Source: Mammaliicoccus vitulinus (GTDB taxonomy: Bacteria > Bacillota > Bacilli > Staphylococcales > Staphylococcaceae). Taken from it: a stretch of DNA of 64,000 bases. The notes under the pieces were generated by a model. The model was not told the DNA's origin and did not search any database. It saw only the letters and a list, made by a program, of their open reading frames with translations. The stretch's first letter is position 1, and each line of letters opens with the position of its first letter. Shown here in pieces: positions 17,236-26,355 of this stretch. The stretch spans positions 186,001 through 250,000 of the forward strand of contig NZ_CP118974.1 in assembly GCF_029024305.1 (NCBI RefSeq), written 5' to 3'. The position numbers and the translations under genes are program-made.

Positions 17236-18219
17236 TTATTCAATAATTTCAATTCCTGTGTGTGTAATATCACTCGCAATAACTTGTTCTTTATTAAAAG
17301 ATTTAAGTAAAGCGTCTAGTATAAATTGTTGGTTTTTCTTTTCAACTAAAATTTTAACATTTGGTCCAGCATCCATTGTAAAATAGCAAGGGAATCCGGC
17401 TTTTCTACATTGATGGACAATTTCCATAACTTCATAACTTTCAGGTACTAAATAAGAAAAAGGAGGTTGGGCACCTAAATTTGTAGCGTGCATACGCAAT
17501 CCATTTTCTTCTATGACTTCGCCTAAATGTTTGAAGTCTTTCTGTTTAATTGCTTGCTTTACAGATGCAATATCTTCATCTACATGATCTAACCAATATT
17601 GATAGAATCGAGATGTATCGCGTGTATGAGACATACCAGAACGACTAGAGACTTTTTTGGATTGGTTATTGATTACGACAAAAATCATAGATAAGTCGTC
17701 TTCCCAATTTTGTGCATCAATTGAATGCGCATATGATGTTTTATCATCATATCCTTTTTCCCACTCAGCAAATCCACCAAAAATACTTCTAGAAGCAGAA
17801 CCAGAACCTCTGCGTGCTAATCTTGATAAATCTGTATCAGACATGTTTAAATCAAGCGCTTCGTTGCAAGCTGCTGCTAAGGCTGCATATGCGCTTGCTG
17901 AAGAAGCAAGTCCGGCAGCGGTAGGTACATAATTCACGCTATCGATGTATGCGTGTAATGACGTATTACCACGCTCTCTTACGATATCCATAAATTTATA
18001 AATTTTCTTAGCTTGTTCTTCGTTAACTTCTTGTCCATTTAAAATTAAAGTGTCTTTCGTATACTCAGGACTAAATGTCACTTTTGTTTCTGTATAAAAT
18101 TTATCTAGTGTAACGGATAAGCTATTATTCATGGGAATGATTAAGTCTTCATTGGCTTTTCCCCAATATTTAATTAATGCAATATTTGTGTGAGCACGGG
18201 CTTTGCCACTAATATTCAA
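17236..18219 (-). CDS. mvaD: Diphosphomevalonate decarboxylase
   Basis: Converts mevalonate 5-diphosphate to isopentenyl diphosphate with ATP hydrolysis and CO2 loss. Family marks are the start KARAHTNIALIKYWGKAN (residues 6-23), the phosphate-binding loop AAGLASSASAYAALAAA (near 107-123) and RRGSGSASRSIFGGFAEW (near 141-158). The catalytic Asp lies in the MDAGPNVKIL segment (near 283-292). Length 327 is standard. It is five bases downstream of mvaK1 and 12 upstream of mvaK2, so the three are one transcript. Confidence 0.97.
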   Translation of the reverse strand: MNISGKARAHTNIALIKYWGKANEDLIIPMNNSLSVTLDKFYTETKVTFSPEYTKDTLILNGQEVNEEQAKKIYKFMDIVRERGNTSLHAYIDSVNYVPTAAGLASSASAYAALAAACNEALDLNMSDTDLSRLARRGSGSASRSIFGGFAEWEKGYDDKTSYAHSIDAQNWEDDLSMIFVVINNQSKKVSSRSGMSHTRDTSRFYQYWLDHVDEDIASVKQAIKQKDFKHLGEVIEENGLRMHATNLGAQPPFSYLVPESYEVMEIVHQCRKAGFPCYFTMDAGPNVKILVEKKNQQFILDALLKSFNKEQVIASDITHTGIEIIE

Positions 18220-18224
18220 TCTCG

Positions 18225-19148
18225 TTAACCTCCTAATTTTTCAATCCAAGTATGATGTGCACCGAATTTTTCAGCATTTGTCGCTATTTTTTCAGCGATT
18301 TCAAGATTTTGTGCGAGTACAATCATACTACCGCCGCGTCCGCCACCAGTCAGTTTACCAGCAGTTGCACCTTGTGTTTTGCTGATTTCAAGCAATGATT
18401 CGATATTGTCATGACTGACAGTAAGCTTACGTAAATTATCTTGAGCAAGCTCAAACACATGCGCTAATTGGTTGAAATCATGCTGTTCAATTGCTTCGTT
18501 TGCTTCATATACGAGATTGCCAATATGTTCAATATATCGCATATATTGCTCGTCATGATTACATAGTTGATGGACATCTTCGACTGCTTTCTTTGTAGAA
18601 CCTCGAACACCAGTGTCTATTACAACCATATAACCATTTAATGATAAAGGTCTTAAAGTTGTAACTTTGCCTTGATGGAACCAAACAGGCTTATTAGAAA
18701 CAATCGTTTGTGTATCAATGCCACTCGGTTTGCCATGAGCGATTTGTTCTGCCCAATTCGCTTCTTCTATTAACAACTCGTCAGAAAGAGGCTTGTTTAT
18801 ATAATCATAACTTGCTCTTACAAAGGCGATAGCCATAGCAGCACTGGAACCTAATCCTCTTGAAGGGGGAAGATTCGTTTCAAAAGTAACATTTATAGAG
18901 TCTTCTATATGATGTTTTTCGATAAAACGAGTCGTAACAGCTTTAATATGTTCAGGTGCTTGTTGTAACGTACCTTCATATACATCACTATTGATGTATG
19001 AAGGCGCACCTTCACTAAGTGACGCGATTGTTACCTTCACTTTACCTGTTGTAAATGGAATAGCTATTGCTGGTTGTCCAAAAGTAACAGCATGCTCTCC
19101 TATTAAAATCACTTTCCCATTTGCTTCCCCATATCCTATTTGTGCCAT
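18225..19148 (-). CDS. mvaK1: Mevalonate kinase
   Basis: Phosphorylates mevalonate, the first kinase of the mevalonate pathway. GHMP motifs are present: GYGEANGKVILIGEHAVTFGQPAIA at the N terminus, the loop PPSRGLGSSAAMAIAFV (near residues 92-108), the catalytic Asp region KPSGIDTQT, and TGGGRGGSMIVL near the C terminus. Start ATG 19148 is chosen over the upstream GTG (19160) because AAAGGTGATT on the minus strand is correctly spaced from it. It is the first gene of the operon; no clear promoter is assigned upstream. Confidence 0.96.
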   Translation of the reverse strand: MAQIGYGEANGKVILIGEHAVTFGQPAIAIPFTTGKVKVTIASLSEGAPSYINSDVYEGTLQQAPEHIKAVTTRFIEKHHIEDSINVTFETNLPPSRGLGSSAAMAIAFVRASYDYINKPLSDELLIEEANWAEQIAHGKPSGIDTQTIVSNKPVWFHQGKVTTLRPLSLNGYMVVIDTGVRGSTKKAVEDVHQLCNHDEQYMRYIEHIGNLVYEANEAIEQHDFNQLAHVFELAQDNLRKLTVSHDNIESLLEISKTQGATAGKLTGGGRGGSMIVLAQNLEIAEKIATNAEKFGAHHTWIEKLGG

Positions 19149-19268
19149 ATCTTCAATCACCTTTAATATTTCCTATTTTATTTTTTGTTAAACAACACTT
19201 TATTATTATAAAGCTCTGTCACGATATATTCAAAAACTTTAACTAATTATTATATAATAATTGCATTT

Positions 19269-20243
19269 TTAATGAAATTGATAACTATTATGTCCTTTTG
19301 CGAAGCCTTTTGCCGTAAATAACCAAGAATCGCCACCACGTTCTATATCATTTGCACAAATAATCAATTGATCAGTTCCTGGAATGAAAGCAGGGTGTGT
19401 AGATCTTAGCATATGACCTTGATCTCGACCTGGCATTAATATTTGTCCAATTGGATAACCACTTTTGTTAAAAACAAGTACTCTACCTTGACCATACATT
19501 GCGACATAAAGGTTGTCATCACTGTCTATACAGCAAGAGTCAGGACCTTCATGGCCAGTAAAATGATAAGGAATAGAAGCACCAAATGGTTCAATCGTAA
19601 CACCATCTTCTTCTAAAGAAATACGGTGTAATCTATTCGCGTTTGTTTCAGTAACCCAAAGCACACGCTCATCTGTGCTTAAAGCAATACCATTTGCTAC
19701 AGCAATATTTTGAATGATAGGTGTAATCGTTTGATGATCAGGTGATACATAATAAACACCACCAAGAGGATTAGTTGAGTACCCTCTAAAATCAGTGAAA
19801 TAGAATCCGCCTTTACGATCAAAAACTAAATCATCTACACAATATTCAGTATCAATATCTGAAACAATATTTTGAGGGTTTCTGCCATCAGCATCTGTGG
19901 ATATAACACCACCAGAATTTTTGAAATCACCTAAGTAAGACAAATATAAGCGCCCATCTTTATGTATTTTAACAGAAGCCGGGTTTGTTTTCTCAGATTT
20001 GAATACAGTATTTACTTTTTTCTCAGGTAAGTCTACGCGGAATATTGTTCCACCAAAAACTTCACATAAAAAAAGGTTGTGATTTCTATCAAAACATAAG
20101 CCTTCTAATTGAAGACCTTCGTCAGAAATTTTTAGCCAAGGCTCCGCAGTAACAGTTTGTAAATGTTGTTCACTTGCAAGGAGTGGAACAGCACTTTTCG
20201 AAGCTTCAGTATAATATAAAGATGGTATATCTTGATTGCTCAT
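19269..20243 (-). CDS. drp35: Calcium-dependent lactonase Drp35
   Basis: Six-bladed beta-propeller lactonase of the SMP-30/gluconolactonase type. In S. aureus Drp35 is cytoplasmic and induced by cell-wall-active antibiotics. Long stretches are characteristic: [60 protein letters not shown] (containing Ca-site acidic residues), [20 protein letters not shown]. At 324 residues it matches the known 324. ATG 20243 is preferred because AAAGGAGAG precedes it; the longer frame to 20330 lacks a site. It lies next to the mevalonate operon but is separately transcribed. Confidence 0.95.
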   Translation of the reverse strand: MSNQDIPSLYYTEASKSAVPLLASEQHLQTVTAEPWLKISDEGLQLEGLCFDRNHNLFLCEVFGGTIFRVDLPEKKVNTVFKSEKTNPASVKIHKDGRLYLSYLGDFKNSGGVISTDADGRNPQNIVSDIDTEYCVDDLVFDRKGGFYFTDFRGYSTNPLGGVYYVSPDHQTITPIIQNIAVANGIALSTDERVLWVTETNANRLHRISLEEDGVTIEPFGASIPYHFTGHEGPDSCCIDSDDNLYVAMYGQGRVLVFNKSGYPIGQILMPGRDQGHMLRSTHPAFIPGTDQLIICANDIERGGDSWLFTAKGFAKGHNSYQFH

Positions 20244-20545
20244 ATTCAGCTCTCCTTTAATTTTTATTTTATAAAAAAAGCGTGTGTGCACTTTAAAGAT
20301 GCGGTTCATATATATGTTTAATATTATCACTTTATATCCTACATTGAAAATGAATATTATATCGTAAAAAAGTCTGATATAAAGCGAGATAGAGATAGGA
20401 GTTTTTGGAATGAGCAGGTTAGTTTCGTAAGATATATAGATAGATTTTCGTTTAATTTTGAGGGGTGGCGCTATTTTAGTCTGAACTTCCTCAATATCTC
20501 ACAAACGGAAAGCAGCTTTCCCCATTAAGAAAAAGCTGCTTCATA
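20244..20545. other. Intergenic region between fni and drp35
   Basis: About 300 bases without a gene. The right part must hold the drp35 promoter; several TATAAT-like motifs occur and none is decisive. A perfect 10-bp hairpin, AAGCAGCTTT (20510-20519) with AAAGCTGCTT (20532-20541), lies just past the end of fni and probably terminates it, with a weak T-tract on the minus strand. Confidence 0.6.
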
Positions 20546-21595
20546 TTACTCGGGATTTATAATTTTTGAGCGTTGCTCTACGTAAGTTTGTAATTCAGGT
20601 GCCAACACATAGCCGACTGATCTCAAGTCTGATACGTTTGATGCGTTGAGCAAGTTTGCTATGACGTGCATTTGTTCAATGAATTGCTTCATATGTTCAA
20701 TTGTTTCTTCTACGCCGTATTCATCTAAATATTTAAGTACATATCCTGAAAGACCGACTGCTTCTGCGCCTAATACTAATGATTTGATTGCATCAAGTGG
20801 GTTTTTAACGCCACCGCTTGCTAGTATATGCATGTCTGTATTTAATAATTTAGCTTCGAGTAAACTTTGCACAGTGCTTTGTCCCCATTGATTTAAGAAT
20901 GCCATGTCTTTCAATGGTCTTCTTTGGTTCTCGATATCGGCAAAGTTAGTGCCGCCTCGACCACTTACATCTACATATTGAATACCGATGTTTTTAACTT
21001 TTTGAATCGTTTCAGCACTCATACCGAAACCTACTTCTTTAATAATGACAGGGATATCAATATGTGCTTGGATTTCTTGGATGTTTGTTAACCAATTTTC
21101 AAACTGAGTATCACCTTCAGGCATGATTAATTCTTGTGGGGCATTAACATGAATTTGCAAAGCGTCTGCATTTAGTAATTCAATTGATCTTTTTGCTTTT
21201 GCATATTCAATATCTGCGCCAACATTACTTAAAATGATGCCATCTGGATTCTCATCTCGAACAACTGTGAAACTTGCTTCAGCGTTAGAATCTTTTAAAG
21301 CTGAATGTGTTGAACCGACTGCCATTGGAATATCACAAGCTTTCGCTATTTGTGCTAATGCCTTGTTAATTGCTGCTGCTCTTTCACTTCCACCTGTCAT
21401 TGCATTGATATATAAAGGGTATTTAAAAGTGAAGTGAGGAAATGTTGCAGATAAGTCGATTTGGTTTTTATTTATTGAAGGAATGGATTGATGTATTAAC
21501 TGTACTTTATCAAAATCAGTACCTGCTGATTGATAAGTATCTAAAGCTAATTGAATATGTTCATTCTTTCTTCTACTTCTTAATGAGTCGTCCAT
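20546..21595 (-). CDS. fni: Type 2 isopentenyl-diphosphate delta-isomerase
   Basis: FMN- and NADPH-dependent enzyme that interconverts IPP and DMAPP, needed after MvaD to start prenyl chain synthesis. It has a TIM-barrel fold. Signatures are RRKNEHIQLAL (residues 8-18), YINAMTGGS (near 63-71), MAVGSTHSALKD (near 95-106), VIIKEVGFGMS (near 185-195), VDVSGRGGTNF with the FMN-phosphate loop (near 210-220) and ILASGGVKNPLDAIKSLVLGA (near 258-278). Length 349 is normal. It is on the same strand as the mevalonate genes but separated by drp35 and hairpins, so it is a separate unit of the same pathway. Confidence 0.96.
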   Translation of the reverse strand: MDDSLRSRRKNEHIQLALDTYQSAGTDFDKVQLIHQSIPSINKNQIDLSATFPHFTFKYPLYINAMTGGSERAAAINKALAQIAKACDIPMAVGSTHSALKDSNAEASFTVVRDENPDGIILSNVGADIEYAKAKRSIELLNADALQIHVNAPQELIMPEGDTQFENWLTNIQEIQAHIDIPVIIKEVGFGMSAETIQKVKNIGIQYVDVSGRGGTNFADIENQRRPLKDMAFLNQWGQSTVQSLLEAKLLNTDMHILASGGVKNPLDAIKSLVLGAEAVGLSGYVLKYLDEYGVEETIEHMKQFIEQMHVIANLLNASNVSDLRSVGYVLAPELQTYVEQRSKIINPE

Positions 21596-21803
21596 TCATT
21601 TATCCTCCGTGCATCTATATGTTTAATGATTTATTTTTATCTCATTCACATTATAGCAGTTGTCATATTGAATATAAACTAAACAATATAAATCAAGACA
21701 CCCTTTAGACTGCCCGTTATACAGACTGTAATTGGCGTTAAATTTTTATGGTAATATAAGAGTCACTACTATATAAATATAAAGCTTATGGAGGGGAACT
21801 GTT

Positions 21804-22715
21804 ATCAAACTTAAAGAATTTACTTTAATTATAATTTGTACAATATTGTTAAGTGGCTGTTCTTTACCTGGGTTAGGCGGGGCATCGTCAGAAACTGTTA
21901 AAATAACAGCGCTCGCAACAAGCGAGTCTCAAATTATGGCCCATATGATTAGACTACAAATTGAGCATGATACAAATGAAGAAATTAAACCCGTCATTGT
22001 AAACAATTTAGGTTCTGCAGCTATTGAACACAATGCGATTTTAAATGACGATGCTCAAATATCAGCTACGAGATATACAGGTACTGATTTAGTAGGTGCA
22101 CTTGGTTTGGAACCTATTACAAATACTAAAAAAGCCGAAAAAGCAGTTAAAACAGGCTTTGAAAATAAATTTAATCAAACATTTTTTGATTCATATGGCT
22201 TTGAAAATACTTTTGCTTTTACCGTAACGAAAGAAACGGCAGAAAAATACAATTTAAAAAAAGTATCAGATCTAAAGAAACATAGAGACAAACTCAGAGT
22301 AGCAAGTGATGCAACATGGATTAAACGTAAAGGTGATGGTTATCCAGCGTTCGCGAAAGCTTACGGATTTGAATTTGAAAATATAAGAACAATGCAGATT
22401 GGACTCGTATATGATGCCTTGAAGAATAAAAGTATCGATGTAGCACTTGGTTATACGACAGATGGTAGAATTTCCGCCTATGATTTAGTGACGTTAGAAG
22501 ATGATCGTCATTTCTTCCCACCATATGATGCAAGTCCTTTAGCAACAAATGAATATTTGAAAGATAATCCTAAAGCTAAAAAATCTATCGAAAAATTAAT
22601 TGGCAAAGTGTCTACTAAAAAAATGCAAGAACTGAATTTCAAAGCTGATGGTAAAAAAGAAGAACCTGCAATTATTGCTGAAAAGTTTCTAAAAGAACAT
22701 CATTATTTTGAATAA
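21804..22715 (+). CDS. OpuCC-like osmoprotectant-binding lipoprotein with non-standard start (ATC)
   Basis: Substrate-binding lipoprotein of the glycine betaine/carnitine/choline ABC (OpuBC/OpuCC) family. Family segments are ATRYTGTDLVGALGLE (near residue 90), YGFENTFAFTVTKETAEKYNLKKVSDLKKH and LGYTTDGRISAYDLVTLEDDRHFFPPYDA. The lipobox LLSGC is at 21849-21863. The expected start lies at 21804 (codons read as KLKEFTLIIICTILLSGC), exactly 7 bases after GGAGGGG (21790-21796), but the codon there is ATC, not ATG. No other in-frame start exists upstream of the lipobox; TTG 21846 would delete the signal. Either a start-codon mutation has crippled the gene or ATC is used weakly. No permease or ATPase genes are adjacent, so it is an orphan. 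Confidence 0.8.
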   Translation: MKLKEFTLIIICTILLSGCSLPGLGGASSETVKITALATSESQIMAHMIRLQIEHDTNEEIKPVIVNNLGSAAIEHNAILNDDAQISATRYTGTDLVGALGLEPITNTKKAEKAVKTGFENKFNQTFFDSYGFENTFAFTVTKETAEKYNLKKVSDLKKHRDKLRVASDATWIKRKGDGYPAFAKAYGFEFENIRTMQIGLVYDALKNKSIDVALGYTTDGRISAYDLVTLEDDRHFFPPYDASPLATNEYLKDNPKAKKSIEKLIGKVSTKKMQELNFKADGKKEEPAIIAEKFLKEHHYFE

Positions 22716-22725
22716 ATTATAAAAA

Positions 22726-22768
22726 CACCCAATCCGAAAATGATTCCAACGGATTGGGTGATTTATTT
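22726..22768 (+). terminator. Terminator after the OpuCC-like gene
   Basis: CACCCAATCCG (22726-22736) pairs with CGGATTGGGTG (22750-22760). It may also serve gluD from the other side. Confidence 0.88.
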
Positions 22769-22807
22769 TAAGTTGGGATTTATGTGCCAACCTCTTTATT
22801 TATAATG

Positions 22808-24052
22808 CTATGCCCAACCTCTGAAACGTGTTGCTTCAGCTGTACGTCTAACACCAACGACATAGGCAGATAATCTCATATCTAAATTTCTATTCTGAGA
22901 TATTTCATAGACTTTATCAAAAGCTTCAACTAATTTTTCTTTCAATAAATCATTGATTACTTCTTCAGTCCAATAAAGACCTTGATTGTTTTGCACCCAC
23001 TCAAAGTATGACACGGTAACACCGCCGGCGCTTGCTAATACGTCAGGAATTAACAACACGCCGTTTTCAGTTAAGATACGTGTAGCTTCTTGAGTAGTAG
23101 GGCCGTTTGCAGCTTCAGCTACAATGCTAGCTTTAATATCTCCAGCATTCTGAGCAGTGATTTGATTAGCTAAAGCAGCAGGTACTAAAATGTCACAATC
23201 TAGCCCAAACAACTCGCTATTTGGAATGAGGTTATCAAATAAAGGTGTGATTCTGCCATGTTCTTTACGTAGCTCTAATAAATGATCAATATCTAAACCT
23301 TCAGGATCATATAATGCGCCACGACTTTCTGAAATACAGATGATTTTTGCACCTTTATCATGTAAGATTTTAGCGATAAAGCTACCAGCATTACCAAAAC
23401 CTTGGATGACAACACGTGATCCTTCAATATTAATATTTTTACGTTTAGCAGCTTCTTCAATTGTGATGACAGCACCTAAAGCTGTCGCTTGTTCACGACC
23501 AAGTGAACCACCTAAAGCAAGAGGCTTACCTGTAATGAAGTTTGGTGCATTTACTTTATGCATTAAACTATATTCATCCATCATCCATGCCATAACTTGA
23601 GCATCCGTATACACATCTGGTGCTGGAATATCTTTAGTAGGTCCGACAATTTGAGATACTGCTCTTACGTAACCTCTAGATAATCTTTCAAGTTCCGTCT
23701 TACTCATGTTATGAGGATCACATTGAATTGCGCCTTTACCACCGCCATAAGGTAAATTAACGATGCCACACTTTAAGGTCATCCACATAGATAAAGCTTT
23801 CACTTCATTCTCATCGACATCAGGGTGGAAACGAATGCCGCCCTTAGTAGGTCCGACCGAACTATTATGTTGAGAACGATAACCTGTAAAAGTTTTTACC
23901 GAACCATCATCCATTTTTACTGGAATACGAACCTTTAAAAATCTAGCCGGCTCTTTAATGAGCTCATAAAGACCTTCATCATAACCTAGTTTATATAAAG
24001 CTTCTTCAATAATATTCTGTGTTGAAGTAACAAGATTGCTATTTTCACTCAT
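22808..24052 (-). CDS. gluD: NAD-type glutamate dehydrogenase
   Basis: Oxidative deamination of glutamate to 2-oxoglutarate and ammonia, feeding amino acids into the TCA cycle; it is the catabolic GDH of staphylococci (GluD/GudB type). Signatures are TKGGIRFHPDVDENEVKALSMWMTLKCGI and LPYGGGKGAI (near residues 69-107, catalytic Lys), IVGPTKDIPAPDV, the Rossmann stretch VVIQGFGNAGSFIAK (near 218-232) and AEAANGPTT. Length 414 is standard. The Shine-Dalgarno AGGAGAGTC precedes ATG. It is monocistronic between a hairpin and a repeat-containing spacer. Confidence 0.95.
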   Translation of the reverse strand: MSENSNLVTSTQNIIEEALYKLGYDEGLYELIKEPARFLKVRIPVKMDDGSVKTFTGYRSQHNSSVGPTKGGIRFHPDVDENEVKALSMWMTLKCGIVNLPYGGGKGAIQCDPHNMSKTELERLSRGYVRAVSQIVGPTKDIPAPDVYTDAQVMAWMMDEYSLMHKVNAPNFITGKPLALGGSLGREQATALGAVITIEEAAKRKNINIEGSRVVIQGFGNAGSFIAKILHDKGAKIICISESRGALYDPEGLDIDHLLELRKEHGRITPLFDNLIPNSELFGLDCDILVPAALANQITAQNAGDIKASIVAEAANGPTTQEATRILTENGVLLIPDVLASAGGVTVSYFEWVQNNQGLYWTEEVINDLLKEKLVEAFDKVYEISQNRNLDMRLSAYVVGVRRTAEATRFRGWA

Positions 24053-24230
24053 GATTGACTCTCCTTCTATATATAAAAAACAATATTAAAAAAACATATT
24101 AAACTAAATGATAGTACGAATGAAAACATATTTCAATAAAATAAACAGAATTTACAAAAAAATTCGAAAACTATATAATTTTTGGTTGTGTGAAAAATGA
24201 TTACTTAATGTTAAATATACACTTTATTAA

Positions 24231-24422
24231 TTGGATGAGGTTGATGTGTGTGGTGGAAGTGGAGTCGGGCTCTGAATGTTGCTTGTTTAGTGAGTCTTGC
24301 AACATACAGGCGTTCTATGTTGCTTGTTTAGTGAGTCTTGCAACATACAAGCTTTCTATGTTGCTTGTTTGATCAGTCTTGCAACATAGAGCATATACTT
24401 AAAAGAACAAACGAAAAATATA
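24231..24422. repeat. Dispersed element with 41-bp tandem repeats (copy 1)
   Basis: Three units start near 24274, 24315 and 24356 (period 41). Each has TATGTTGCTTGTTT, then AGTCTTGCAACATA; TGTTGC/GCAACA makes a hairpin. The array is bracketed by TTGGATGAGGTTGATGTGTG on the left and ACTTAAAAGAACAAACGAAA on the right. The same brackets surround the array at 61292-61601, so this is a dispersed element with defined ends. The rest of the 24053-24569 gap shows nothing else apart from the palindrome at 24526. Confidence 0.85.
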
Positions 24423-24525
24423 ATGAAATTGGTAACTCTTAGAGCTAACAAAATCATTTTTCAGAATAGTATTATGAAGTATCTTTTAAAGAGTTAGATT
24501 TATGTATTGATTATTACGCGACGTC

Positions 24526-24553
24526 ATATAATATAGTTTCACCTATATTATAT
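24526..24553. promoter_or_regulatory. Perfect palindrome over the promoter of the CPBP gene
   Basis: ATATAATATAG (24526-24536) and CTATATTATAT (24543-24553) are perfect inverted repeats with a 6-bp spacer. The left arm contains a TATAAT -10 and the right arm ends just before the Shine-Dalgarno GGGAG. It looks like a repressor operator; the regulator is unknown. Confidence 0.55.
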
Positions 24554-24569
24554 ATGGGAGCTGTTCAGC

Positions 24570-25310
24570 ATGAATAAAAATTTTAAAGCATACTTAATTT
24601 ATATCTTGATTATCTTATCTTGTTTATTATTAAGCATTCCAATGTTACGCCACTTAGTGATGGAGAAGTTAGAAATAATGAAAGTTCATTCTCATTTTTC
24701 GGTATACCAATTAACGCTTTTATCCATGATAAATCCGTTGATATTAAGTTTAGTCGGTTTGACTTTGGGTCATTTTTTACATCAGAAAACTAAATTAAAA
24801 TCTGTAATATATCAAAAAGGAAAATTAAAAAAAACATTAATGATTAGTGTTTTGAGTGGTGTTTTTATAGGTTTCATTCTAGTAATTGGGGAATGGATAT
24901 CTAATGTATTTATACAGAACAAGAATTTGCTTGAAAATTCTTTTATAGAATTATTAGGGGGAGTTAGCTATGGGGGTGTTCTAGAAGAAATTATTATAAG
25001 ATTTGGATTAATGACTTTAATTAGTTATTCTTTAATCAAAATAACTAAAAGAGAATCTAAATCTGTATATATTATATCGATTCTAATATCCTCACTTATT
25101 TTTTCATTAGGTCACTTACCAGCCATGCTTTTAGTATCAAATAGCGATATTACGATTTCTATAATCAAAGTAATGACGTTAAATATGATTGCTAGTACTA
25201 TTTATGGGTTTTTATACTATAAATACTATTTAGAATGTGCCATGGTCGCTCATATAATGACGCATGTTACATCACAAAGTATATTATTTCTAATAACTTT
25301 ATTATTTTAG
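24570..25310 (+). CDS. CPBP-family intramembrane metalloprotease
   Basis: 246 residues with about seven hydrophobic segments and the Abi/CPBP motifs: GVLEEIIIRFGLM (EExxxR, near residues 136-148), FSLGHLPAM (FxxxH, near 180-188) and MVAHIMTHV (near 230-238). CPBP proteases (type II CAAX prenyl-endopeptidase relatives) act within the membrane; in Gram-positive bacteria several are linked to bacteriocin processing or immunity. No bacteriocin or pheromone gene is visible next to it. A perfect palindrome overlaps its putative -10. The substrate is unknown. Confidence 0.85.
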   Translation: MNKNFKAYLIYILIILSCLLLSIPMLRHLVMEKLEIMKVHSHFSVYQLTLLSMINPLILSLVGLTLGHFLHQKTKLKSVIYQKGKLKKTLMISVLSGVFIGFILVIGEWISNVFIQNKNLLENSFIELLGGVSYGGVLEEIIIRFGLMTLISYSLIKITKRESKSVYIISILISSLIFSLGHLPAMLLVSNSDITISIIKVMTLNMIASTIYGFLYYKYYLECAMVAHIMTHVTSQSILFLITLLF

Positions 25311-25354
25311 GAATGTCTAAGTATATTTTTATTAAATAAATTCATACAAAAACA

Positions 25355-25426
25355 CACCCCCAACAAGTTATGAAGAATGTTATGATAAAATGTAATCGAT
25401 AACATATCTTGCTTGAAATGGGGGTG
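25355..25426 (+). promoter_or_regulatory. Long-range inverted repeat that would mask the AEC-gene Shine-Dalgarno
   Basis: CACCCCC (25355-25361) plus CAAG (25364-25367) can pair with CTTG (25412-25415) plus GGGGGTG (25420-25426), which is the Shine-Dalgarno of the next gene. If transcription starts upstream of 25355 this could control translation. A TGTTATGAT-like -10 inside the loop argues for a later start and against it. Confidence 0.35.
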
Positions 25427-25431
25427 CCTTT

Positions 25432-26355
25432 TTGGCTGAAATATTCAATATTCTACTAACTGTAGTTGTGCCTATTTTTTTGATGACGGCATTAGGTTAT
25501 GTTTTGCAAAAGCGTGTTAAATTAGATTTAAGAACGTTAGCTAAGTTAAATATTAATGTGTTTGTGCCTGGATTTATTTTTGCGAAGTTCTATAAGGCTG
25601 ACTTAGCTGTCAATTTATTATTTTCTATCGTCATTTTCTTTATTATATACATAGTAATGCTTTATATTGTTGCGTTTGTCTTGGCCAAAATGCAAAATTT
25701 AGATAAAGGTAAAGAGACGACTTTAACGAACAGCGTGCTCTTTTTTAACTCGGGTAATTACGGTGCACCTTTAAATGATATTGTATTTAAAAGTGATCCA
25801 CTTGCAATGTCTGCGCAAGTAATCGTGTTAACTTTGCAAAATGTCTTTACCTTTACTTATGGTGTCTTTGCGATTCAATCAGTTCAATTAGGTAAACTTA
25901 AAGCGCTGCTGAATTATTTTAAGATGCCAATTATTTATGCGCTTTTATTAGCCATCATCTTAAACTACAACCATATTCCGATTCCTGAATTCATGTGGAC
26001 AACTGTAAGTTATTTGTCTGATGCCATGATTGCGGTCGCTTTAATATTATTGGGCGCGCAAATTGCGAATATTAAGCTCAACTTTAAATGGTCATCTTCT
26101 TATATTTATATATTTATAAGGCTAGTAGTAGGGCCTGCGATTGCTCTTGTGATTATAAAGTGCATGGGTCTAGATGGTATTATTGCGCAAACTTTATTTA
26201 TCGCTTCAGCGATGCCAACTTCTGTTAACAGTTCGGTCATTGCGCAAGAATATGACAATTATCCTGAGTTGGCTGCTGAGCTTGTCTTTATGTCTACGCT
26301 ATTCAGTTCGATATCAGTAGTGATCGTCATTTATTTATCTCATATTATTTTCTAA
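25432..26355 (+). CDS. AEC-family transporter (auxin efflux carrier/malate permease type)
   Basis: 307-residue membrane protein with about ten hydrophobic helices in two repeats, of the auxin efflux carrier (AEC) family, whose bacterial members move dicarboxylates or related anions. Family features are FLMTALGYVLQKRVKLDLRTLAKLN (residues 16-40), FFNSGNYGAPL (near 104-114) with the conserved Gly-Asn-x-Gly, and ASAMPTSVNSSVIAQEY near 262-278. The start is TTG, five bases after GGGGGTG. Its stop overlaps the convergent monooxygenase gene by 4 bp, so the two transcripts overlap at their ends. The substrate is not predictable. Confidence 0.85.
   Translation: MAEIFNILLTVVVPIFLMTALGYVLQKRVKLDLRTLAKLNINVFVPGFIFAKFYKADLAVNLLFSIVIFFIIYIVMLYIVAFVLAKMQNLDKGKETTLTNSVLFFNSGNYGAPLNDIVFKSDPLAMSAQVIVLTLQNVFTFTYGVFAIQSVQLGKLKALLNYFKMPIIYALLLAIILNYNHIPIPEFMWTTVSYLSDAMIAVALILLGAQIANIKLNFKWSSSYIYIFIRLVVGPAIALVIIKCMGLDGIIAQTLFIASAMPTSVNSSVIAQEYDNYPELAAELVFMSTLFSSISVVIVIYLSHIIF

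Noticed and set aside
24190..24372. 60-codon plus-strand ORF in the 41-bp element
   Set aside because: It is a translation of the tandem repeats with no Shine-Dalgarno.
25381..25431. Riboswitch upstream of the AEC transporter
   Set aside because: Only one long-range pairing is seen and a -10-like motif lies inside it; no known aptamer motif.
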